A stretch of 12,082 nucleotides of DNA from Patescibacteria group bacterium (GTDB lineage Bacteria > Patescibacteriota > Minisyncoccia > Phycocordibacterales > DATDWN01): the NCBI GenBank assembly GCA_030917185.1, contig JAUPVF010000031.1:1-12082 (forward strand), given 5' to 3'. The notes beneath the pieces are model-generated. The model searched no databases, was not told the origin of the DNA, and saw nothing but the letters and a program-made list of their open reading frames with translations. Positions 6,968-12,082 of this stretch are shown here, one piece after another. Position numbers and translations under genes: made by a program. Numbering within the stretch: the stretch's first letter is position 1; every line of letters begins with the position of its first letter.

Positions 6968-8449
6968 ATGCACACAAACCCTGGTACCAAAAAAATTGTA
7001 ACAAGATTTGCGCCGTCACCAACCGGTTTTATGCATGTTGGCGGAGTTCGTACAGCACTCTATGCATGGCTTACCGCACGTAAACATGATGGTACATTTA
7101 TTTTACGTATAGAAGACACCGATAAAGAACGTGAGGTAGAGGGATCGATTGAACACATCATTGCTTCTTTATCATGGTTGGGAATTACATGGGATGAAGG
7201 TCCTGATATAGGTGGTCCTCATGCATCATATATACAATCTGAACGATTACACCTATACCGAATGTATGCAGAAAAATTAATTGAAAAAGGTTTTGCCTAT
7301 GCCGATCCGTATAGTGAAGCAGAATTAGAAAATTTTCGTCTGAAAGCAGATATGGAAAAGCGTCCGTTTTTATACCGTGACTATCGGCCAGATAACCCTC
7401 CACTATGGGATGGTACAACCCCCTTGAGATTCAAAGTACCAGAATTAAAACGATATGAATGGCACGATGAAGTGTGGGGTGATTTGTCTGCTGGACCAGA
7501 AGCATTAGATGATTTTATTTTAATCAAAAGTGACGGATACCCAACATACAATTTCGCGCATATTGTTGATGATATAGAAATGGGTATCACACATGTATTA
7601 CGTGGTCAAGAATTCATATCTTCTACACCAAAATTCCTCTCTATATATGAAGCACTTGGAATACAGCATCCAGTATACGCAACTCTGCCACCGATTATGG
7701 CACCTGATGGTAAGAAAAAACTCGGCAAACGTGACGGAGCAAAAGACATCTTGGAATATAGAGCAGAAGGATATACTCCCGATGCGATGATTAATTTCCT
7801 CGCCCTCCTTGGTTGGAACCCCGGTGATGACCGAGAGATATTTAGTCGTGATGATTTGATTAATAATTTTAGTTTGGAAAAAGTCCAGCGGTCTGGGGCG
7901 CAATTGTCAGATGACAAACTTAATTGGCTTAATAAAGAACATCTTAAACTGATGTCTGAAAATGTGCGTAATGAGGAAATATACAGCCGACTTATCCAAA
8001 ACCCTACACTTGCAGGAAATAATAAACTGGATGACAAACCATTTATATCAAAACTGTATCCCATTATTTTTGATCGCATTTCTACGTGGGGTGATATAGA
8101 CAAACTTGTGAGTGGGGGAGAGTTATCATATTTTTTTGATGCACCACAGTATGATGTGACCATGTTGTCATGGAAAGGAGAGTCCCCTAAAGAAGAAATA
8201 AAAAAACATCTCACATGGGTTTGCGAGGCATTACAATCCGGCCAGTCTGATGTGTTCCAGAGTCCAGAAAGTGTTAAATCTCTACTATTTGATTACGCAA
8301 CAGAAAATGGTCGTGGTCAAGTTTTGTGGCCAACACGAGTTGCTTTGTCTGGACGTGATAAAAGTCCTGATCCATTTACACTGATATATATACTTGGCAA
8401 AGATGAATCCGTTGAACGCCTACACACAGCAATTGGATTACTTGCATAA
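6968..8449 (+). CDS. gltX: Glutamyl-tRNA synthetase
   Basis: Class I aminoacyl-tRNA synthetase that charges tRNA-Glu in the cytoplasm, and tRNA-Gln as well if the organism uses the transamidation route. The ATP-binding HIGH-type motif is RFAPSPTGFMHVGG (H23, V24, G25, G26) and the KMSKS-type loop is KKLGKRDGA (K251-R255). The stretches LRIEDTD and VLRGQEFISSTPK are characteristic of the catalytic domain. The anticodon-binding half ends in the usual ALSGRDKSPDPF and LGKDESVERL segments. The length of 493 aa is normal, and the Cys-rich zinc site present in E. coli GltX is not seen. It starts 6 nt after murG, without a Shine-Dalgarno sequence, as part of the same transcription unit. Whether it discriminates tRNA-Glu from tRNA-Gln cannot be judged from sequence alone. 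Confidence 0.96.
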   Translation: MHTNPGTKKIVTRFAPSPTGFMHVGGVRTALYAWLTARKHDGTFILRIEDTDKEREVEGSIEHIIASLSWLGITWDEGPDIGGPHASYIQSERLHLYRMYAEKLIEKGFAYADPYSEAELENFRLKADMEKRPFLYRDYRPDNPPLWDGTTPLRFKVPELKRYEWHDEVWGDLSAGPEALDDFILIKSDGYPTYNFAHIVDDIEMGITHVLRGQEFISSTPKFLSIYEALGIQHPVYATLPPIMAPDGKKKLGKRDGAKDILEYRAEGYTPDAMINFLALLGWNPGDDREIFSRDDLINNFSLEKVQRSGAQLSDDKLNWLNKEHLKLMSENVRNEEIYSRLIQNPTLAGNNKLDDKPFISKLYPIIFDRISTWGDIDKLVSGGELSYFFDAPQYDVTMLSWKGESPKEEIKKHLTWVCEALQSGQSDVFQSPESVKSLLFDYATENGRGQVLWPTRVALSGRDKSPDPFTLIYILGKDESVERLHTAIGLLA

Positions 8450-8457
8450 AAGCAAAA

Positions 8458-9753
8458 ATGGAAAAAATAAAATTGAAAACCAAATTCGTTTTTTTGTATG
8501 TTGTTGTGTCTTTTGTCTTGCTTTTTATTTTTCCATATTCATATGTATCAAGTGATACTGCCACTGACCTCAAAAATAAAATAGATGATCGCACGAGCCA
8601 AATTAAAAAACTTGAGGAGGAAATTAAACAATATAACCAAGAAGTGACTAATGTAAATTCCCAAGCCAAGACCCTACAAACAACCATTAAATCCCTTGAT
8701 CTCACTAAGAAAAAAATAACCACAGACCTGACGTTAACTGAGAAAAAAATTAATCGAGCAGAACTAACGATTGATCAGTTGGCATTTGCTATTAGTAGTA
8801 CGACAAACCAAATTGACCGAAATAAAAAAGTTATCGGCTTATTACTTCGCAACAGCCAAGATTTAGAGGAATCTAATCTTTTCGCAACTCTTTTGGGAGG
8901 AAAAAACATAACGGATATATGGGACGACATAGAAAACATTCGTCAGGTACACAACCAAATACGGATTAAATCAGAAGAATTACGGGGCCTGAAGACAGAT
9001 TTAGAGGATAAACAAGCCCAAATGACGGGTCAAAAAACCCAATTAGTTTCTCTCAAACAAGATTTAAGTGGCAAAAAGCAAGCCGTAGAATCAACCCAAC
9101 AAGAGAAAAGCCAATTATTGGCACAAACAAAAAACAAGGAACAAGTCTTCAAAAACTTGATTAAAGATCGTGAACAACAAAAAGCCCAGTTTGAAAAAGA
9201 ACTGTATGAGTTTGAATCTCAGTTAAATATTGCGGTAGACAAGGGGAGTTACCCTGCGCCTCGTAATGGAGTATTGTCATGGCCACTTGAAGATGTGTAT
9301 ATCACTCAACGGTTTGGCAAAACGGTTGGAGCCGAAAAACTCTATGCATCAGGATCGCATAACGGTGTCGATTTCCGGGCAACCATCGGAACCAAAGTTA
9401 TGACGGCACTTGATGGTGTTGTTGCTGGTACAGGCAACACCGACATATATCCAGGATGCTATTCGTTTGGTAAATGGGTTATGGTCAAACATCCAAACGG
9501 ATTATCTACCATCTACGGACACTTGTCATCAATCTCGGTCACTACAGGGGCTCAAATTAAAAAAGGAGATACAATTGGATACAGTGGTAACACCGGATAC
9601 TCAACAGGTCCTCATTTACACCTTGGATTATATGCAACCCAAGGTGTACGTATTGAACAATATGTAAATAGTAAAGGATGCAAACAAGCAACCATACCGT
9701 TGGCAGATATTAAAGCGTATCTTGATCCAATGGCATATTTGCCAGAATATTAA
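8458..9753 (+). CDS. Coiled-coil M23 (LytM/EnvC-like) peptidoglycan endopeptidase
   Basis: Exported murein hydrolase with the EnvC-like architecture. A Lys-rich N terminus and one hydrophobic segment (about 10-28) form a signal peptide or anchor. A long Lys/Glu/Gln-rich coiled coil follows (about 35-245), then a C-terminal M23 domain (about 270-425). The zinc ligands H301 and D305 (HNGVD) and H388 (HLH, 386-388) are present, with the catalytic His355 in YGHLS. Unlike E. coli EnvC, whose LytM site is degenerate, this protein should be an active metallopeptidase. Its only two cysteines (C334, C408) lie in the exported domain and could form a disulfide. It lies 8 nt after gltX, last in the plus-strand block, with no Shine-Dalgarno sequence. 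It likely splits the septum or remodels peptidoglycan made by the upstream gene products. Confidence 0.92.
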   Translation: MEKIKLKTKFVFLYVVVSFVLLFIFPYSYVSSDTATDLKNKIDDRTSQIKKLEEEIKQYNQEVTNVNSQAKTLQTTIKSLDLTKKKITTDLTLTEKKINRAELTIDQLAFAISSTTNQIDRNKKVIGLLLRNSQDLEESNLFATLLGGKNITDIWDDIENIRQVHNQIRIKSEELRGLKTDLEDKQAQMTGQKTQLVSLKQDLSGKKQAVESTQQEKSQLLAQTKNKEQVFKNLIKDREQQKAQFEKELYEFESQLNIAVDKGSYPAPRNGVLSWPLEDVYITQRFGKTVGAEKLYASGSHNGVDFRATIGTKVMTALDGVVAGTGNTDIYPGCYSFGKWVMVKHPNGLSTIYGHLSSISVTTGAQIKKGDTIGYSGNTGYSTGPHLHLGLYATQGVRIEQYVNSKGCKQATIPLADIKAYLDPMAYLPEY

Positions 9754-9892
9754 TTAATTGACTCAATATAAGAGCCCAGAAAAAAGTGTATAGATGTGTG
9801 TAGGGAATAAAACAAACTAACTAAAATAAAATATCTAAAAATTTTTTATGTTAATGAAAGGGAAGGGGTGTTAATAAGAATGAAATGCAAAC

Positions 9893-9920
9893 GCCCATAC
9901 ATAATATCTGGGCTTTATTT
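9893..9920 (+). terminator. Weak candidate terminator of the plus-strand operon
   Basis: Stem GCCCA (9893-9897) / TGGGC (9909-9913) with an 11-nt loop, followed by TTTATTT. The right arm can instead pair over 8 bp with AGCCCAGA at 9773-9780 (partner TCTGGGCT, 9907-9914), so two mutually exclusive folds exist. The stem is short, hence modest confidence. Confidence 0.4.
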
Positions 9921-9958
9921 CTATATAACTACATACCAAAAGATATATTGTGCGACGT

Positions 9959-9967
9959 TGCTATACT
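9959..9967 (+). promoter_or_regulatory. Extended -10 promoter element
   Basis: TGCTATACT: a TGn extension directly in front of TATACT (9962-9967). No good -35 is present, which extended -10 promoters can tolerate. Predicted +1 is near 9974. No start codon follows closely, so the product would be a short RNA. Confidence 0.35.
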
Positions 9968-9973
9968 GTGCTT

Positions 9974-10043
9974 CCCTTGCATAAATAGACTGGCTTTTAA
10001 GAAACTACTAAAAAGCAAACCTCACACTTTCGTGCGAGGTTTT
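9974..10043 (+). ncRNA. Candidate small structured RNA, about 70 nt
   Basis: The stretch from the predicted start to the strong hairpin can fold into two abutting stems: GCTTTT (9993-9998) with AAAAGC (10011-10016), then the 11-bp terminator-like stem at 10017-10042. It has no open frame of note. It could equally be just the 3' end of the operon transcript. The inference rests on the extended -10 element plus structure, with no family recognised. Confidence 0.25.
10017..10042 (-). terminator. Strong hairpin terminator, best read on the minus strand
   Basis: Arms at 10017-10027 and 10032-10042. On the minus strand all 11 positions pair (one G-U), closing a GAAA tetraloop, and TTTGCTTTTT follows. 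It begins 13 nt past the stop of the 118-aa gene. On the plus strand the same hairpin has an A-C mismatch and is followed by TTTTGTT, so it may also work for transcripts from the other side. Confidence 0.8.
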
Positions 10044-10054
10044 GTTCTCATTGT

Positions 10055-10411
10055 TTAGCCAATCGATATGCCTGTATAACTAATTGACATGATGAAGCAC
10101 TCCTGGCTTCTGAGGTTGAATCTGATGATAAAAGTCAAACTATCGGATCCAAAACAAACCTCCATCCGATAGCACTCTCCCCCACTTTTATCCTTGGTGA
10201 GGTAACAACAAGCATCGTGTTTTGTGATTGACCTTTTCATTATGTCAAACAAACGATGATATTCTATGCTAGAAAAAAGCATATCATTCCCAGCAACGAC
10301 AGTGTTCATGAAAGATGAGGAGAAGTCCAAAACTCTTCCTTTTTTTGTCTTATCCCTCATTCCGAGAATAGACGGATCAATGGTCCAATGAATCGTCTTG
10401 GGTAACGGCAT
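10055..10411 (-). CDS. Hypothetical protein, 118 aa
   Basis: I do not recognise this protein. It has no signal peptide or membrane segment and looks cytoplasmic. It contains five cysteines (C68, C69, C80, C86, C105). The C-terminal third alternates as beta strands would: a Cys-rich strand, then SLTFIIRFNL, then ECFIMSISYTG. The gene is supported by a good ribosome binding site, AGAAAGGA at 10427-10420 with an 8-nt spacer to the ATG, and by terminators on both sides that delimit a single-gene unit. It is the only gene here with a clear Shine-Dalgarno sequence, which sets it apart from its neighbours and may hint at acquisition. The strand pattern loosely recalls small RNase-fold toxins, but that is only a guess. 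Confidence 0.6.
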   Translation of the reverse strand: MPLPKTIHWTIDPSILGMRDKTKKGRVLDFSSSFMNTVVAGNDMLFSSIEYHRLFDIMKRSITKHDACCYLTKDKSGGECYRMEVCFGSDSLTFIIRFNLRSQECFIMSISYTGISIG

Positions 10412-10470
10412 AAAAACTATCCTTTCTACCCACTAAACTACCACTCGGCATATCAAAATGCAACCATAAC

Positions 10471-10490
10471 AAAAACCCCTTTCGGGGCTT
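10471..10490 (-). terminator. Rho-independent terminator of the transglycosylase-like gene
   Basis: On the minus strand CCCC-GAAA-GGGG, extended by a G-U and two A-T pairs, followed by TTTTTGTT. It lies about 25 nt past the stop codon at 10515. GNRA loop and T-run are both present. Confidence 0.85.
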
Positions 10491-10514
10491 CTGTCTTGAA
10501 GGTATTGATACCTT

Positions 10515-10964
10515 TTATTTTGCGTTGAACGCTAGATTTTGGTTTTCGTATTTACCCCAACATGCCTTTGATGAACTCCATGGCTGTGTGCCCTGTTTTT
10601 CATACAATTTACGCGCATATGCGGTATTACCTTCCAAAGTGTAGATATTGTAGTTTTCGTCTGTTGCAGTATCAAGGTGATAAAACTCATTGATCTGCAT
10701 CACACCGACGTCTTTGTTATTGATTTCTCCGCGGTGTACACTACCATCTTTATCAAGTTGTCTAAAGCGAGATTCACATTTTGCAACTTGGATCATGATA
10801 GGAATATCGGCAAAGTACTGTCGCACATACTGCTCGGTACTCATTATATTCTCTACCTCTTTCTTTGATATTTCTTTGACAACGTTCTGTTGTTCAACTT
10901 TAGGTGTCTCTGTGACAGTAATTGGGCTTTGAAACCCGCCTACCGTAGAGAGAACCATAAACAC
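10515..10964 (-). CDS. Small secreted lytic transglycosylase-like protein (SLT/lysozyme-like fold)
   Basis: Probable peptidoglycan-cleaving enzyme acting outside the membrane. The catalytic-Glu motif VAKCESRF has E64 in the numbering from the GTG at 10964. It is followed by DVGVMQIN (85-92) and the terminal pattern GNTAYARKLYEKQG...PWSSSKACW, all typical of compact SLT-type domains. The only usable start codon is GTG at 10964, which leaves just 11 hydrophobic residues at the N terminus. The frame runs open for another 11 codons to an ATA at 10997, directly after a stop, and would restore a perfect signal sequence (KR followed by ILNFTAASVFMVLSTVGGF). The true start is therefore doubtful: an unusual ATA or ATT start, or a sequence error. 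Its own promoter and terminator indicate a single-gene unit. Confidence 0.85.
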   Translation of the reverse strand: MFMVLSTVGGFQSPITVTETPKVEQQNVVKEISKKEVENIMSTEQYVRQYFADIPIMIQVAKCESRFRQLDKDGSVHRGEINNKDVGVMQINEFYHLDTATDENYNIYTLEGNTAYARKLYEKQGTQPWSSSKACWGKYENQNLAFNAK

Positions 10965-11002
10965 ACTAGCTGCTGTAAAATTTAAAATACGTTTTATTTA
11001 GA

Positions 11003-11008
11003 ATGATA
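11003..11008 (-). promoter_or_regulatory. Candidate -10 box for the transglycosylase-like gene
   Basis: TATCAT on the minus strand (11008 to 11003), 5 of 6 to consensus, with predicted +1 near 10996 at the start of the extended frame. An alternative is TTCACA (11023-11018) with a 17-nt spacer to TAAATA (11000-10995). Neither pair is good in both boxes. Confidence 0.35.
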
Positions 11009-11024
11009 ATTCTGGACTGTGAAC

Positions 11025-11049
11025 AGAAAAACTCAGTTATCTACTGAGT
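11025..11049 (-). terminator. Hairpin terminator downstream of the membrane protein gene
   Basis: A perfect 7-bp inverted repeat, ACTCAGT (11031-11037) and ACTGAGT (11043-11049), with a 5-nt loop. On the minus strand it is followed by TTTTC. The stem is only moderately GC-rich, and it could instead be an operator, since it lies just upstream of the next gene's promoter. The 159 nt between it and the membrane protein gene hold no other clear feature. Confidence 0.55.
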
Positions 11050-11208
11050 CATGTATATTGTATCATACTTCATACCATCCTGTCAATGGTTATAACACGA
11101 AAATAGGGTTTTGAAAAGAGTATTTTCTGGCTTTACTGAGCCGTTAAATACCGAAAAACGATACACCATATATTTGGCTTTTTTCAACTTGTTTTGAGAG
11201 TTTACGGG

Positions 11209-11700
11209 TTAGAGGACGAACAAAACCAAAAGGGGTGCTAAGTGCCACCAAAATACCTTGTCCGGTGTACTAAACAGGGCGTCTACTGTGGGTGAAAAGT
11301 TGTATAGGAGGTCTAAACTGACCACAGAATAACTAAAAAGGAGAAATACCACCACCCCAGCCAAAGAAAACCCAGCAATACGGAGCACATGGGCAGATCC
11401 TCCGTAGCCGGACTCTGCAAACACATATCGGGAAATCAAGATGTTGAGTGGAATAAAGAATATAAGGAAAATGAGTGCTTTGTTCAACACAACTAACCCA
11501 TCCCCTTTCAGGATGAGTAGTTTGTTTATAAAGGGAAACTGAGTATAGAGTAACTGTGCCGGGTAGAATGCCAAAATGAATGAGATGATTCGGCTCTTAC
11601 CGGCATAAAAAGAGTATGCGCACACCAACACAAACAAGACGACTAGAAACATAATATCTGTGGTGATAGATGTTCCTGCCTTAAATAGTTGAGTTATCAT
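11209..11700 (-). CDS. Small multi-pass membrane protein, function unknown
   Basis: A 163-aa very hydrophobic protein. Predicted membrane segments by eye are about 14-34, 38-57, 71-92 and 105-128, plus a short hydrophobic tail (149-163). The first helix pair, followed by GKSRIISFILAFYPAQLLY, loosely resembles the start of CvpA-type membrane proteins, but I see no diagnostic motif. The start at 11700 is preferred to an ATG at 11715 because a perfect TATAAT lies exactly 6 nt before it, so an mRNA starting there would be leaderless and the upstream ATG would not be transcribed. It lies upstream of the transglycosylase-like gene on the same strand, separated by about 210 nt and a hairpin. A role in the envelope is likely, but that is only inference. 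Confidence 0.75.
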   Translation of the reverse strand: MITQLFKAGTSITTDIMFLVVLFVLVCAYSFYAGKSRIISFILAFYPAQLLYTQFPFINKLLILKGDGLVVLNKALIFLIFFIPLNILISRYVFAESGYGGSAHVLRIAGFSLAGVVVFLLFSYSVVSLDLLYNFSPTVDALFSTPDKVFWWHLAPLLVLFVL

Positions 11701-11706
11701 GTAATT

Positions 11707-11712
11707 ATTATA
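11707..11712 (-). promoter_or_regulatory. Consensus -10 box, leaderless type, for the membrane protein gene
   Basis: TATAAT on the minus strand (11712 to 11707), then six bases and the ATG at 11700. The predicted +1 is the A of that ATG. No convincing -35 is visible. Confidence 0.55.
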
Positions 11713-11715
11713 CAT

Positions 11716-12082
11716 GACAAATCAAAAATAGAAATCCACAAATTTTATAAAATTTCTCTAGTAGGAAGATTTCTTTCTCATCATATCTTTTTGAAACACG
11801 CGTTCGGGCGGGGCTCGCCCGCCGCTCGGCTCTCGGCTTCCTTACAGGAACTGTACACCTTTCGCATTCTGAGTACAGAACACTCAAGGTCTTGCGAAGC
11901 TTCGCTTCTCACCCGCCTGCGACGGTTTCAAAAAGATATGATTTCAACGAAATCTTCTCCATTACAAGTTTTGTGAGACTTCGCAGGCGATTTAGAAAAC
12001 AACGACGAAATGCGCCAGCCTGAAGCATTGTCTGACGAAGTGGTACTCCACGAGGAGTTTGCGAGAAGGCAAGCATTGAGGA
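11716..12082. other. Noncoding GC-shifted region at the window end
   Basis: This 367-nt stretch has no gene I can support. It holds the 193-bp palindrome and, beyond it, TCGCAGGCG (11981-11989), an inverted copy of CGCCTGCGA at 11914-11922. It also has a small hairpin GTGG-TACT-CCAC at 12040-12051. A 24-codon frame from an ATG at 12010 runs off the edge without other support. Confidence 0.6.
11765..11957. repeat. 193-bp imperfect palindrome with 33-nt arms and a GC-rich core
   Basis: The left arm (11765-11797) and right arm (11925-11957) are inverted copies: 9 bp perfect at the outer end (GAAGATTTC / GAAATCTTC), six unpaired bases on each side, then 18 bp perfect (11780-11797 with 11925-11942). 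The core between the arms contains a GGCGGG/CCCGCC hairpin (11807-11823), the short palindrome GCCGCTCGGC (11821-11830) and the 12-bp palindrome GCGAAGCTTCGC (11894-11905). Equal arm lengths and the composition shift suggest a mobile miniature element or a dispersed intergenic repeat. No transposase is encoded. Confidence 0.75.

Noticed and set aside
7606..8214. A 202-codon open frame antisense to gltX
   Set aside because: It lies wholly opposite a gltX frame with unmistakable synthetase motifs, and its translation shows no domain or composition of a real protein.
9880..9984. A 34-codon frame in the noncoding stretch after the M23 gene
   Set aside because: No well-spaced ribosome binding site (the AG-rich tract is over 10 nt away), it overlaps the hairpin and extended -10 element, and its protein looks random.
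11129..11142. GGCT/AGCC hairpin as a terminator for the membrane protein gene
   Set aside because: Only four base pairs and no T-run on either strand; the hairpin at 11031-11049 is a better candidate.
11689..11976. A 95-codon plus-strand frame across the palindrome
   Set aside because: It runs through the inverted repeat and the promoter of the minus-strand membrane gene, and its protein is Ser/Arg/Leu-rich without any motif.
12010..12082. Open frame from an ATG running off the window end (24 codons)
   Set aside because: Too short to judge, no ribosome binding site or -10 box in front, and it begins in the hairpin-rich tail; possible but unsupported.

Overview
The window looks like a chromosomal segment of an AT-rich bacterium with a compact genome, most likely a Candidate Phyla Radiation (Patescibacteria, Parcubacteria-like) organism. 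This is inferred from the tight spacing of plus-strand genes, short versions of cell-wall genes, near absence of Shine-Dalgarno sequences, exclusive use of TAA stops, and a mixture of hypothetical and envelope genes. No rRNA or other taxonomic marker is present, so the assignment is provisional.

Positions 1-9753 form one plus-strand block of nine genes. They are an S11 D-Ala-D-Ala carboxypeptidase (5' end cut by the window edge), an AsnB-type glutamine amidotransferase, a stand-alone DpnI/Dam-replacing-like nuclease domain, a Bcp peroxiredoxin, mraY, ftsW, murG, gltX and a coiled-coil M23 (EnvC/LytM-like) endopeptidase. The mraY-ftsW-murG core is a cut-down dcw (division and cell wall) cluster with no murD between mraY and ftsW and no murC after murG. 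Together these genes make lipid I and lipid II (MraY, MurG), polymerise glycan (FtsW), and trim or split peptidoglycan (carboxypeptidase, M23 enzyme). The asnB-type gene might amidate the stem peptide, which is a hypothesis. Promoters with near-consensus -10 boxes lie directly against the start codons of asnB and mraY, which predicts leaderless mRNAs.

Positions 9754-10054 hold no convincing gene. They contain a weak terminator candidate for the upstream operon, an extended -10 element that could drive a ~70-nt structured RNA, and a strong hairpin terminator.

Positions 10055-11700 hold three separately transcribed minus-strand genes, each followed by its own hairpin terminator. They are a 118-aa cysteine-containing protein of unknown function, a small secreted lytic-transglycosylase-like protein whose signal peptide extends upstream of any normal start codon, and a small multi-pass membrane protein with a consensus leaderless-type promoter.

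Positions 11716-12082 are noncoding as far as I can tell. They carry a distinctive 193-bp imperfect palindrome with 33-nt arms around a GC-rich, hairpin-dense core, a mobile-element-like or repeat-like module unlike the rest of the AT-rich window.
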